Assembly (NCBI RefSeq): GCF_004114995.1
Contig: NZ_SDJP01000010.1
Location: 19,736 to 83,735, forward strand
DNA length: 64,000 bases
Source: Halorubrum amylolyticum
Lineage (GTDB): Archaea; Halobacteriota; Halobacteria; Halobacteriales; Haloferacaceae
Reading direction: 5' to 3'
This document shows positions 7,534-15,573 of this stretch, piece after piece; position 1 is the stretch's first letter; the number at the start of each line of letters is the position of its first letter. A program made the translations under genes and the position numbers. The notes below the pieces were generated by a model. It ran no database searches and had not been told where the DNA came from. It saw only the letters and a program-made list of their open reading frames with translations.

Positions 7534-8760
7534 ATGGAGTCGACGGAGACGACGACGGCGTTCCGCGGGCTGGAGAGTCGCGCGTCGGGTCGCGTCCACG
7601 AGACGGCCGACCCGACGACGGTGTCGGCCGAGGAGCAGCGTCTCGGGATCGACCCCGCCTACGACTACGACGCGGTCGATCCCGAGACGCTGCTGTCGGG
7701 ACCGCAGGACGGGCCCGCCGGGACCGGTCGCGGCCACTGGCGCTTCGACGCGCTGCTCCCGTTCTCGGCCGACGATGCGATCTCGGCGGGGGAGGGCGCC
7801 ACCCCGCTGGTCTCGACGGAGCGGCTCGCCGACGAACTCGACGTGGACGCGGTGTACGTCAAAGACGAGGGGCGGAACCCGACGGGCACCGTGCTCGACC
7901 GCGGCCTCTCGGTCGCGCTCACCGCGGTCGCAGGGAGAGCCGCCGAGGGGGCCGACGTGGAGCCGCTCGCGTGCGCGAGTCCCGGCAACGCCGGGCAGTC
8001 GATGGCGGCGTACGCGGGCCGAGCCGACCTGCGCTCGTACGCGTTCGTCCCCTCGCGGTGCGCGTTCTCGAACAAGGCGATGACCAACGTCCACGGCGGC
8101 GACATGCGCGTGGTCGGCGGGCGCTTCCCGGACGCGGCCGACGCGGTCGACGAGCAGCTGGAGACGGAGTACACCGACCTCGCCGAGTTCGCGACGCCGT
8201 ACCGCCACGACGGCGTGAAGACGCTCGCGTTCGAGCTGGTCGCCGACCTCGGCGCGGCGCCCGACGCCGTGGTCGTCCCGACCGGCTCCGGCGAGGTCGT
8301 CGCCGGGGTGTACAAGGGGTTCGCGGAGCTGGAGCGCGTCGGCGCGATCGACGACGTCCCGAAGGTCGTCGCGGCGCAGGCGGCGGGCTGCGCGCCGATC
8401 GCGGCCGCGATCGAGCGCGACCTCGACGAGCCGGAGCCGTGGGAGACGCCGGACACGATCTGCGGCGAGCTTGAGATCGCCGACCCCGCGGGCGGCGCGG
8501 CCGCGGTCGAGGCGGTCACGGAGAGCGGGGGGACCGCGGTGAGCGTCGAGGACGAGGACATCCTCGCGAGCGCGATCGCGGTCGCGCAGAACGAGGTGAT
8601 GGAGATGGGCGCCACCGGCGGTGCCGCGCCGGCCGGCGCGTGGGCGCTCAAGGAGGCGGGGTTCTTCGACGGCGACGAGACAGTGGTCCTCGTGAACAGC
8701 GACGCCGGGCTCAAGACGCCGGACGTGCTGCGCAGTCACCTGATGGGGCAGGGGATCTGA
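7534..8760 (+). CDS. Threonine synthase-like PLP-fold protein lacking the Schiff-base lysine
   Basis: A 408-residue fold-type II (threonine synthase-like) protein. The motif KDEGRNPTG (110-118) is intact, but the usual SFKDR becomes TVLDR, so the residue that binds pyridoxal phosphate is L121, not lysine. CASPGNAGQ and the C-terminal VNSDAGLKTPD still align with CASTGN and GHGLKD of true threonine synthases. It therefore either lacks PLP chemistry, uses another lysine, or has a non-catalytic role. The start at ATG 7534 follows the repeat region; in-frame codons upstream translate the repeat and look non-coding. No threonine-pathway gene is nearby. Confidence 0.8.
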   Translation: MESTETTTAFRGLESRASGRVHETADPTTVSAEEQRLGIDPAYDYDAVDPETLLSGPQDGPAGTGRGHWRFDALLPFSADDAISAGEGATPLVSTERLADELDVDAVYVKDEGRNPTGTVLDRGLSVALTAVAGRAAEGADVEPLACASPGNAGQSMAAYAGRADLRSYAFVPSRCAFSNKAMTNVHGGDMRVVGGRFPDAADAVDEQLETEYTDLAEFATPYRHDGVKTLAFELVADLGAAPDAVVVPTGSGEVVAGVYKGFAELERVGAIDDVPKVVAAQAAGCAPIAAAIERDLDEPEPWETPDTICGELEIADPAGGAAAVEAVTESGGTAVSVEDEDILASAIAVAQNEVMEMGATGGAAPAGAWALKEAGFFDGDETVVLVNSDAGLKTPDVLRSHLMGQGI

Positions 8761-8813
8761 TCGGCGGTTGGCACCGATGTCCCGCGGCGCCCTCCGACGC
8801 CCCGCGGGGAACC

Positions 8814-8822
8814 GTTTTTACG
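8814..8822 (+). promoter_or_regulatory. TATA-like box for the GNAT gene
   Basis: GTTTTTACG is centred about 26 nt before the ATG at 8844, consistent with a leaderless transcript. Confidence 0.45.
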
Positions 8823-8843
8823 TCGCCCCGCGTACGTGTATCC

Positions 8844-9431
8844 ATGTACGTCCGCGACGCCAAGAACCGTGACGAGGCGTGGTTACTGGACGCGATCGAG
8901 CAACTGGGGCTCGACGACGTCGCCTTCCGGTCACGGGACTACGTGATCGCGGTCGACGAGGAGTCGGGCGACCGGGCGGGGTTCGGCCGACTGCGCCTGC
9001 ACCGCGGCGACGAGGGGGACGAGAATCGGATCGAACTCACCGGAATCGGCGTGCTCCCCGAGTGGCGGGGCCGCGGCGTCGGCGCACACGTAGTCGAGCG
9101 CCTCGTCGACACCGCGGCCGCGGACCGGTTCGAGACGGTGTACGTGCTCACCGACCAACCCGAGTACCTGACCCAGTTCGGCTTCGAGCGGGTCGACACC
9201 GACGACCTCCCGGAGGCGCTCTCGGACCGGCTCGCGGAGAAGCGCGAGTTCCTCGGCGGCGACGTGGTCGGCCTGCGGTTGGCCGTCGACGACTTCGAGA
9301 TGCCCGACCGGTTCCGCGAGGCGTTCAAGGCCGCCGAGCCCGCCGAGGCCGCCGACGACGCGACCGAGTCGCCCGAGGACTTCGGGATCGACCCCGACTC
9401 GGCCACGTACAAGTACGACACGGGGCGGTGA
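8844..9431 (+). CDS. GNAT-family N-acetyltransferase
   Basis: A 195-residue acetyltransferase. The acetyl-CoA pyrophosphate loop RGRGVG is at 75-80, after the conserved strand IELTGIGVLPEW. The later segment LTDQPEYLTQFGFERV resembles the final helix and strand of GNAT domains that act on amino groups of metabolites (compare ArgA-like YLTxFGF). The C-terminal 45 residues are acidic and may be disordered. The acceptor is unknown. The ATG at 8844 is supported by a TATA-like box 26 nt upstream and by the fold starting immediately. Confidence 0.85.
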   Translation: MYVRDAKNRDEAWLLDAIEQLGLDDVAFRSRDYVIAVDEESGDRAGFGRLRLHRGDEGDENRIELTGIGVLPEWRGRGVGAHVVERLVDTAAADRFETVYVLTDQPEYLTQFGFERVDTDDLPEALSDRLAEKREFLGGDVVGLRLAVDDFEMPDRFREAFKAAEPAEAADDATESPEDFGIDPDSATYKYDTGR

Positions 9432-9525
9432 TGGGATCGGCAGACCTTCGGGACGCGGGAGCGCCCCGACGGCGCACCGGGACCGCGATCCGACCGCTTA
9501 TCGGCGCGCCGAGCGACGCCCCCGT

Positions 9526-9927
9526 ATGGACCTGATCGAGGCCGCGCGTGACGCGCTCGCCGACGCGCACGTCCCGTACTCCGAGTACCGCGTCGGCGCC
9601 GCGCTCCGGACCGCCGACGGCACCGTCTACACCGGCTGTAACATCGAGAACGCCAACTACTCCAACAGCCTTCACGCCGAAGAGGTCGCGCTCGCGGAGG
9701 CGGTGAAGAACGGCCACCGCAAGTTCGACCGGATCGCCGTCGCCTCCGGCGTCCGCGACGGCGTCACCCCCTGCGGGATGTGCCGCCAGTCACTCGCGGA
9801 GTTCGCGGCCGACGACCTCGTCGTCGTCTGCGACGAGGGCGACGGGGAGACCGGCGAGTACACGCTGGGCGAACTGCTCCCGAACACCATCTCGGAGGGG
9901 ACGCTCGACGATGCGCGAGAGGCGTAG
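9526..9927 (+). CDS. cdd: Cytidine deaminase
   Basis: A 133-residue homotetrameric-type cytidine deaminase. The zinc site is H50-A-E52 with C83 and C86 (PCGMC). Cys is the commoner first ligand in bacterial tetrameric enzymes, but His is also known in the deaminase superfamily. E52 is the proton shuttle. It converts cytidine or deoxycytidine to uridine or deoxyuridine. The uridine phosphorylase gene starts 98 bp downstream, making a two-step pyrimidine nucleoside salvage pair. The stop codon lies inside a 16-bp tandem repeat. Confidence 0.92.
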   Translation: MDLIEAARDALADAHVPYSEYRVGAALRTADGTVYTGCNIENANYSNSLHAEEVALAEAVKNGHRKFDRIAVASGVRDGVTPCGMCRQSLAEFAADDLVVVCDEGDGETGEYTLGELLPNTISEGTLDDAREA

Positions 9928-9966
9928 GGGTCGCGAGGCGTAGGGGTCGAGAGGCGTAGGGGTCGC
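9919..9966 (+). repeat. 16-bp tandem repeat, three copies, spanning the cdd stop codon
   Basis: The unit GAGGCGTAGGGGTCGC occurs at 9919-9934, 9935-9950 (last base A) and 9951-9966. The first unit contains the cdd stop codon TAG (9925-9927), so the extra units repeat the gene's 3' end in the intergenic space. Confidence 0.9.
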
Positions 9967-9995
9967 GAGAGCCGCCGGACCACGAGACGGAACTA

Positions 9996-10004
9996 CTTTT
10001 AAAC
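9996..10004 (+). promoter_or_regulatory. TATA box for the uridine phosphorylase gene
   Basis: CTTTTAAAC is centred 26 nt before the ATG at 10026, a good haloarchaeal TATA element at leaderless spacing. It suggests udp can be transcribed apart from cdd. Confidence 0.55.
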
Positions 10005-10025
10005 GGCTCGTCGAAGGCCGGAGAC

Positions 10026-10880
10026 ATGACCGACGAGAGCGAGACCGACGACACCGCCGGCGCGGCCGGCGACAGCGAGGACCCCAACGACGAGGTCCAG
10101 TACCACGTCGAGGTCGGCGCTGACGACGTCGCGGACGCCGTCCTCCTCCCCGGCAACCCCGAGCGCGTGGACAAGATCACGGCGCTGTGGGACGGCCACG
10201 AGGAGGTCGCGCACCACCGCGAGTACCGCACCGCGACCGGGACCTACGAGGACGCGCCGATCTCGGTGACCTCGACCGGGATCGGCTCGCCGTCGGCCGC
10301 CATCGCGGTCGAAGAACTCGCCAGAGTGGGCGTCGACACGTTCATCCGGGTCGGCTCCTGCGGCGCGATCCAGCCGGGGATGGACGTGGGCGACCTCGTC
10401 ATCACGACCGGCGCGGTCCGGCAGGAGGGGACCAGCGACGAGTACGTCCGCGAGGACTACCCGGCCGCCGCCGACGGCGAGGTCGTCTCGGCGCTCGTCG
10501 CCGCCGCCGAGCGGCTCGGCCACGACTACCACACCGGCGTGACGATGAGTGCCGACTCCTTCTACGCCGGGCAGGGTCGGCCCGGCTTCGAGGGGTTCGA
10601 GGCGGCCGGGTCCGACGAGCTGGTCGCGGAGCTGCGGGACGCGAACGTGAAGAACATCGAGATGGAGGCGTCGGCGATCCTCACGATCGCGAGCGTGTAC
10701 GGGCTCCGCGCGGGCGCGGTCTGCTCCGTCTACGCGAACCGGGTCACCGGCGAGTTCCGCACCGAGGGCGAGTCGCGGGCGGCCGAGACCGCGAGTCTCG
10801 CGGTGAAGCTCCTCGCGAGCATGGACGAGGTCAAGCGGGAGGCGGGCGCCGACCGCTGGCACGCCGGGCTCTCGCTGTAG
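10026..10880 (+). CDS. udp: Uridine phosphorylase-type nucleoside phosphorylase
   Basis: A 284-residue member of the NP-1/UdP family. After an acidic N-terminus (1-25) it shows the phosphate-loop segment LLPGNPERV, the family signature RVGSCGAIQPGMDVGD and the nucleoside-binding NIEMEASAI. It splits uridine with phosphate into uracil and ribose 1-phosphate. Together with cdd upstream it feeds pyrimidine nucleosides into salvage and ribose catabolism. The start at 10026 is backed by a TATA box 26 nt upstream. Specificity for uridine rather than purines is inferred from the neighbouring cdd and overall similarity. Confidence 0.88.
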   Translation: MTDESETDDTAGAAGDSEDPNDEVQYHVEVGADDVADAVLLPGNPERVDKITALWDGHEEVAHHREYRTATGTYEDAPISVTSTGIGSPSAAIAVEELARVGVDTFIRVGSCGAIQPGMDVGDLVITTGAVRQEGTSDEYVREDYPAAADGEVVSALVAAAERLGHDYHTGVTMSADSFYAGQGRPGFEGFEAAGSDELVAELRDANVKNIEMEASAILTIASVYGLRAGAVCSVYANRVTGEFRTEGESRAAETASLAVKLLASMDEVKREAGADRWHAGLSL

Positions 10881-10984
10881 GCGGCCGCGCTGGTCAGACC
10901 GTCGAATCGAGCCGATCAGTCAACCGACGGCGGCGTCAACGACGTTCCAAAGCGACTTTACCCGCGGACCGCGGAACGACACGC

Positions 10985-12166
10985 ATGACTACACAGGTCG
11001 TCGTCGTCGGCTCCGGCTACGCCGGCGCAGGGGCGGTGAAGGCGTTCGAGGACGAGGTCGGCGAGGGCGAGGCCGAGCTCACGTGGATCTCGCAGCACGA
11101 GTACCACCTCGTTCTCCACGAAGTTCACCGCGCGATCCGCAACCCCGCGGTCGCCGAGAAGATCACCATCCCCGTCGACGAGATCAAGTCGTCCGAGTCC
11201 GACTTCGTGCAGGGCCGCGTCGTCGACGTCGACACCGACGAGCGCGTCGTCGAGACCGACGACGGGACGACCGTCGACTACGACTACCTCCTGCTCGGCG
11301 TCGGCTCCACGACCGCCTTCTTCGGCATCGAGGGGCTCGAGGAGAACGCCCACCAGCTCAAGAGCCTCGACGACGCGAAGGTGATCCACGAGGACGTGCG
11401 GTCGGCCGCCGCGGAGGCGACCCGGTCCGATCCCGTCGAGGTCATCGTCGGCGGCGCCGGCCTCTCCGGCATCCAGACCGCGGGCGAGATCGCAGAGTAC
11501 CGCGACAAACACCGCGCCCCCATCGACATCAAGCTCGTCGAGGGCCTCGACGAGGTCTTCCCCGGAAACGACCCGCAGATCCAGGGCGCGCTCCGCCAGC
11601 GGCTCGAGGACGCCGACATCGAGATCCTCACCGGCGACTTCATCTCGAAGGCCGACGAGGACGCGGTGTACCTCGGCGGCGGCGAAGAGGAGGAGCCCGA
11701 GGAGCTCGGCTACGACGTGCTGATCTGGACCGGCGGTATCACGGGGCAGCCGGAGCTGGAGAACGTCGACGTCGAGAAGGACGAGCGCTCGAACCGCGTT
11801 CACGCCGCCTCCGACTTCACCACCAGCGACGACCGCGTGTTCGCCATCGGCGACACCGCCCTCGTCGAGCAAGGCGACGACGCGGTGGCGCCGCCGACGG
11901 CGCAGGCCGCCTGGCAGGCCGCCGAGGTCGCCGGCGAGAACCTCGCGCGCGCCGCCCGCGGCGCGCCCCTCCAGTCGTGGGAGCACACGGACAAGGGGAC
12001 CGTCATCTCGGTCGGCGAGGACGCGGTCGCCCACGACGTGATGGGGATGCCGATCCAGACGTTCGGCGGGACTCCAGCGAAGCTCCTGAAGAAGTCCATC
12101 GCGGTGCGGTGGATCGCGAAGGTCTCCTCGGCCGGGCGCGGCGTGAGCGCGTTCGGCGACATGTAG
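10985..12166 (+). CDS. NADH dehydrogenase (type II)-like FAD/NAD-dependent oxidoreductase
   Basis: A 393-residue two-dinucleotide-fold flavoprotein. The FAD motif GSGYAGAG is at 9-16 and the NAD(P) motif GGAGLSG at 156-162; AIGDTA near residue 290 contacts the FAD. This architecture fits type II NADH:quinone dehydrogenases and related sulfide:quinone oxidoreductases. The short C-terminal part (LLKKSIAVRWIAKVSSAGRG) resembles the amphipathic membrane-association helices of type II enzymes. It likely passes electrons from NADH to menaquinone at the inner face of the membrane. No CxxC redox pair is seen, arguing against a thioredoxin reductase. It stands alone and is followed by a T-tract and hairpins. 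Confidence 0.78.
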   Translation: MTTQVVVVGSGYAGAGAVKAFEDEVGEGEAELTWISQHEYHLVLHEVHRAIRNPAVAEKITIPVDEIKSSESDFVQGRVVDVDTDERVVETDDGTTVDYDYLLLGVGSTTAFFGIEGLEENAHQLKSLDDAKVIHEDVRSAAAEATRSDPVEVIVGGAGLSGIQTAGEIAEYRDKHRAPIDIKLVEGLDEVFPGNDPQIQGALRQRLEDADIEILTGDFISKADEDAVYLGGGEEEEPEELGYDVLIWTGGITGQPELENVDVEKDERSNRVHAASDFTTSDDRVFAIGDTALVEQGDDAVAPPTAQAAWQAAEVAGENLARAARGAPLQSWEHTDKGTVISVGEDAVAHDVMGMPIQTFGGTPAKLLKKSIAVRWIAKVSSAGRGVSAFGDM

Positions 12167-12343
12167 CGTCGGCGAGAGCGAGGATCGACTCGGCGGCGTT
12201 TTTCCTTCAGGGCGTTTCCGTCTCCGAGAGGGACGGCTCTGTCTGTAGCGGCGAAGCCACAGACTGAGCGCGAGCGGCTGCGCTCGGGGGTGTCGACGGC
12301 GCTGCAAAGAGAGGAACGCAGAACGCTGTCGTCGTCGGGACGG
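12167..12343. other. Intergenic region with T-tract and hairpins
   Basis: This gap between two convergent genes holds a T5 run near 12200 (GCGTTTTTCC), a plausible archaeal terminator for the upstream flavoprotein. It also holds two hairpins: GTCTGT/ACAGAC extended by GGC/GCC around a GAA loop (12241-12264), and CGAGCG-GCTG-CGCTCG (12271-12286). No gene is visible. Confidence 0.5.
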
Positions 12344-12877
12344 TTAGTGCTCGGCGGGTTCGTCGGGCGCGCGCATGTCGTCTATCCGGAGGATGAGGAT
12401 GTTCGCGGTGTCGTCTTTCCCGTCGACGGTCCCGTCGATGACGAGCTTTGAGAGGGGCGTCGGGCCGACGGTGACGGAGTCGCCCTCGTGGAAGTCGCGG
12501 ACGGAGCCCTGCACGTGGATCTCGGCGCGGCAGAGTTCGGGGTGGTGAACGCTGGAGAGGTCGATCCCGTCGACGTTGACCCCGGTCACCTCCTCGCCCT
12601 CGTGGTAGATGGGCACGTCCGCGGGCTCGTCCATCCGCTGGATGTCGAGCGCCTCGTACGCGTTCGAGGTCGGTTTGTACCCCCCTTTCGGCCCCGGGAC
12701 GCCCTCGACCAACTGGAGGGCCTTCAGGCTCTGCATCTGGTTGCGGATCGTACCCGGGTTGCGGTCGACCTCCTCCGCGATCGCCTCGCCTTTGACGGCG
12801 TCCTCCTGTTCCCCGTACAGGTTGATGAGGGCCGTGAGGATGCTCTTCTGACTCGATGTGAGCTCGATCGATGACAT
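12344..12877 (-). CDS. Winged-helix (Rrf2-like) transcriptional regulator
   Basis: A 177-residue protein. Residues 1-75 form a winged helix-turn-helix (LTSSQKSILTALINLY, then GEAIAEEVDRNPGTIRNQM, then a wing GVPGPKGGYKPT). The remaining 100 residues are a beta-rich domain (VHHPELCRAEIHVQGSVRDF, SVTVGPTPLSKLVIDG) that I know as conserved in haloarchaea but cannot assign a ligand to. Haloarchaeal homologues are often labelled Rrf2 family, though there is no Fe-S cysteine cluster; the single C in the effector domain is not enough. The target is unknown, and there is no obvious operon. Confidence 0.75.
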   Translation of the reverse strand: MSSIELTSSQKSILTALINLYGEQEDAVKGEAIAEEVDRNPGTIRNQMQSLKALQLVEGVPGPKGGYKPTSNAYEALDIQRMDEPADVPIYHEGEEVTGVNVDGIDLSSVHHPELCRAEIHVQGSVRDFHEGDSVTVGPTPLSKLVIDGTVDGKDDTANILILRIDDMRAPDEPAEH

Positions 12878-12944
12878 GATCGCAAATAGATGGCGCCCCC
12901 GCTTAAATGCGATGGAAGCCCGTTATAAACGATCGTGTTATTTC

Positions 12945-13160
12945 TCACGATCGCCGGAGCCGACGGAGTCGAACGTACGCGATCGGGCTGGAGAGCGCCA
13001 CGACGGCGCCGACGCCGATCAGCGCGAGCCCGAGGTCGCCGACGAAAAAGGCGACTCCGGCGCCGACGAGCCCGATCACGGCGCCGGTGAACGCGACGGC
13101 GATCATGGCGCCGATCGGTTCGATGTCGGAGGGAGCGAAGTCGCCTTCGGAACCGCTCAT
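12945..13160 (-). CDS. Small two-helix membrane protein
   Basis: A 71-residue protein with two hydrophobic segments (about 18-36 and 40-60) separated by a short loop, and a basic C-terminus (RLRRLRRS) that should stay in the cytoplasm. The ATG at 13160 is chosen because residues encoded upstream are not hydrophobic and overlap the arginase promoter. It is divergent from the arginase gene. No family is recognised. Confidence 0.6.
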   Translation of the reverse strand: MSGSEGDFAPSDIEPIGAMIAVAFTGAVIGLVGAGVAFFVGDLGLALIGVGAVVALSSPIAYVRLRRLRRS

Positions 13161-13260
13161 GCCCGCCGTTGGCGGGGCGACGTGAAAATTCCTCGCGATC
13201 GCGGCGCGATCTCCGGCCGGGACCCCACCATTCAAGCGGCGCCGGGTCGCTCTCTCGGAC

Positions 13261-14166
13261 ATGACCACCGTCAGGATCATCGGCGCGCCGACCGACTACG
13301 GGGCGAACCGACGCGGCGTGGACATGGGACCGTCGGCGATCCGCTACGCCGGGCTGGCCGACCAGCTCGCGGGCGCGGGCGTCGAGGCGGTCGACGCGGG
13401 CGACCTCGCGGTCCCCCGCGCCGAGGAGCGCGACCCGGACGCGGAGTCTCCGAGCGACGGGGACGCGAAGTTCCTCCGCGAGACGGCCGACGTCTGCCGC
13501 CGGCTCGCGGACGAGGTCGGCGGGACGCTGGCCGAGGGAGAGGTGCCGCTCGCGCTCGGCGGGGACCACTCGATCGCCATCGGCTCGCTCGTCGGGTCCG
13601 CGCGCGACGCGGAGATCGGCGCGGTGTGGTTCGACGCCCACGCCGACCTCAACACGCCCTCGACGACGCCGTCCGGGAACGTCCACGGGATGCCGCTCGC
13701 GGCCGCGCTCGGACTCGGCGAGTTCGCGGGGTCGGACTGGGCGAATGCGCCCGGGCTCGACCCGGAAAACGTCGCGCTCGTCGGACTGCGCTCCGTCGAC
13801 GACGCGGAGGTCGAGGTGATCCGCGACCACGGGTTCGCGGCGTACACGATGTCCGACATCGACGAGCGGGGGATCACGGACGTGACGGAGGAGGCGATGG
13901 CCGAGGCGGCGGCCGGCGTCGACGGCGTCCACGTCAGCCTCGACCTCGACTGGCTCGACCCCAAGGAGGCCCCCGGCGTCGGGACCCCCGTCCGCGGCGG
14001 CGTCACCTACCGGGAGGCCCACAGCGCGATGGAGGTCGTCGCCGAGAGCGACTCCGTCCGGTCGATGGAGCTCGTCGAGGTGAATCCGACGCTCGACCAG
14101 CACAACGAGACCGCGGAGCTCGCGACGGAGCTGGCCGCGAGCGCGTTCGGAAAGCGGGTGCTTTGA
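13261..14166 (+). CDS. rocF: Arginase
   Basis: A 301-residue ureohydrolase. All six manganese ligands are present: H103 (GGDHS), D125, H127 and D129 (DAHAD), D228 and D230 (SLDLDWLDP). The segment GNVHGMPLA (139-147) matches the arginase-type substrate loop rather than that of agmatinases. It hydrolyses arginine to ornithine and urea, the first step of arginine use as nitrogen source. Length and order are normal for the family. No ornithine aminotransferase is adjacent. The ATG at 13261 begins the conserved first strand. Confidence 0.92.
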   Translation: MTTVRIIGAPTDYGANRRGVDMGPSAIRYAGLADQLAGAGVEAVDAGDLAVPRAEERDPDAESPSDGDAKFLRETADVCRRLADEVGGTLAEGEVPLALGGDHSIAIGSLVGSARDAEIGAVWFDAHADLNTPSTTPSGNVHGMPLAAALGLGEFAGSDWANAPGLDPENVALVGLRSVDDAEVEVIRDHGFAAYTMSDIDERGITDVTEEAMAEAAAGVDGVHVSLDLDWLDPKEAPGVGTPVRGGVTYREAHSAMEVVAESDSVRSMELVEVNPTLDQHNETAELATELAASAFGKRVL

Positions 14167-14206
14167 GACCGGGAAGCCGCGGCCGGGCGAGCCACCGGGG
14201 ACGCCG

Positions 14207-14503
14207 TCAGGGGCTCCGGTCCAGCTGATCGACGATCCGCTGGAGATCCGCCTCGCGCTCGATTTCCCGTTTGATCTCCTCGCGTCGGCGGACCGCCGCG
14301 GAGTCGGCGTCGTACGCGCGGACGAACTCGGCCCGAGTGTGCTCGTCGAACGCGTGCCGGATCGCGAAGTAGCCGTCCGGGACGATCGTGCCGCACACCT
14401 TGCACTCGTGGCGCTGGTGGCCGTTCGTCTGATGGACGATGGCCGACTCCACGTCGTCGAAGGCGGCGTCGCAGCCGTCGATTCCGCACGTCCAGCGGGG
14501 CAT
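14207..14503 (-). CDS. C2H2-like zinc-finger protein
   Basis: A 98-residue protein with two candidate zinc sites: CGIDGCDAAFDDVESAIVHQ (C6/C11 and a following His pair) and CKVCGTIVPDGYFAIRHAFDEH (CxxC with HxxxxH). The C-terminal third is a charged helix (RRREEIKREIEREADLQ), perhaps for dimerisation. Haloarchaea encode many close relatives of this layout without known function; nucleic-acid binding is only a suggestion. The gene is convergent with arginase and ends 41 bp from it. Confidence 0.7.
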   Translation of the reverse strand: MPRWTCGIDGCDAAFDDVESAIVHQTNGHQRHECKVCGTIVPDGYFAIRHAFDEHTRAEFVRAYDADSAAVRRREEIKREIEREADLQRIVDQLDRSP

Positions 14504-14666
14504 GTCATCCCGTCTCCGCCGCGAGGGATTAACGGTTTCCCCACCGACGGCGCGCGGTAGCGCTCTCGGGCGGGCGGGAGGTGACGGCGCGGGCGGGAGG
14601 GCGATCGAGGCGGTCGGGTCGCCGTCGAACGATACGCCTTTGCTCGGCGACGAAGAACGCCCACCC

Positions 14667-15458
14667 GTGACTGGATCGAGAACGCGCGTCGACGCCCACG
14701 TGAAGGTGCTCGACGACGACGTCGTGGCCCTCGCGAAGGAACGGGGGATCGACGCGCTCGTGTACGCCCCGCACTTCACCCGTCTGCCGACGATCCGAGA
14801 GCGCGCGGCCCGGTTCTCCGACGCCGACCTCACCGTGGTCCCCGCGCGAGAGGTGTTCACGGGCGACTGGGGAAACCGACGCCACATCCTCGTCCTCGGT
14901 CTGGACGATCCCGTTCCGGACTACATCACGTTCGAGGCGGCGATGGCGGAAGCCGACCGACAGGACGCGGCCGTCTTGGCGCCCCACCCGGGCTTCGCGA
15001 CCATCTCGCTCACCCGCCCGGAGATCGAGGCCCACGGCGCCCGGATCGACGCGGTGGAGACGTACAACACGAAGCTCCTCCCGCACCAGAACACCCGGAC
15101 GCGCCGGATCGCCGAGGCCACCGACCAGCCGGGGTTCGGCTCGTCGTACGCCCACCTCCCCGGTACCGTCGGCGAGGCGTGGACGGAGTTCGACGGCGAC
15201 CTCGACGGCATCGACGCGGTCGTCGGCGCCTTCCGCGAGGCGCGGCCCCGCACCGTGGTCCACCGCGGCGGGGCCGGCCACCAGCTCCGCGGGCTCGTGG
15301 AGTTCGCCCACCTCGCGTACGAGAACACCTGGGAGAAGCTCGATCGGCAGTTCCTCTCGGGCGACGAGCCGACCCTCCCGAGCAACGTCGCCTACGAGGG
15401 GCGGTTCAACGACGTGAGCGTCTACTCCGGGACGCTCTCCGACTACCGGCCGAACTAG
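14667..15458 (+). CDS. PHP-like metal-dependent phosphoesterase, partly degenerate
   Basis: A 263-residue protein with the layout of PHP-domain phosphoesterases. The opening motif is DAHVKV instead of the canonical DxHxH, so the second histidine is K12. Later candidate ligands remain: YAPHF, REVFTG and APHPGFA. The C-terminus (HRGGAGHQLRGLVEFAHLAYENTWEKLDR) is a conserved haloarchaeal tail. It could hydrolyse a phosphoester with an altered metal site, or bind rather than cut. GTG at 14667 is the best start because the fold begins there and sequence upstream is antisense to the zinc-finger gene. Confidence 0.7.
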   Translation: MTGSRTRVDAHVKVLDDDVVALAKERGIDALVYAPHFTRLPTIRERAARFSDADLTVVPAREVFTGDWGNRRHILVLGLDDPVPDYITFEAAMAEADRQDAAVLAPHPGFATISLTRPEIEAHGARIDAVETYNTKLLPHQNTRTRRIAEATDQPGFGSSYAHLPGTVGEAWTEFDGDLDGIDAVVGAFREARPRTVVHRGGAGHQLRGLVEFAHLAYENTWEKLDRQFLSGDEPTLPSNVAYEGRFNDVSVYSGTLSDYRPN

Positions 15459-15505
15459 GTCGCGGTCGCGGTCTCGGCGTTTTCCAGCGCATCTCTCCGA
15501 CGGCT

Positions 15506-15573
15506 CAGATCCCGATCTCGGCCGGCTCTCAGATCCCGATCTCGGCCGGCTCTCAGATCCCGATCCCGGCCGC
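15506..15573 (-). repeat. 24-bp tandem repeat spanning the stop codon of the adjacent hydrolase gene
   Basis: The unit CAGATCCCGATCTCGGCCGG plus CTCT begins at 15506, 15530 and 15554; the last copy is shorter and diverged. The third unit encodes the C-terminal Gly-Ile-Gly-Ile and stop of the minus-strand gene that ends at 15553, so the other two are duplications of that gene's 3' end into the gap. Confidence 0.85.
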
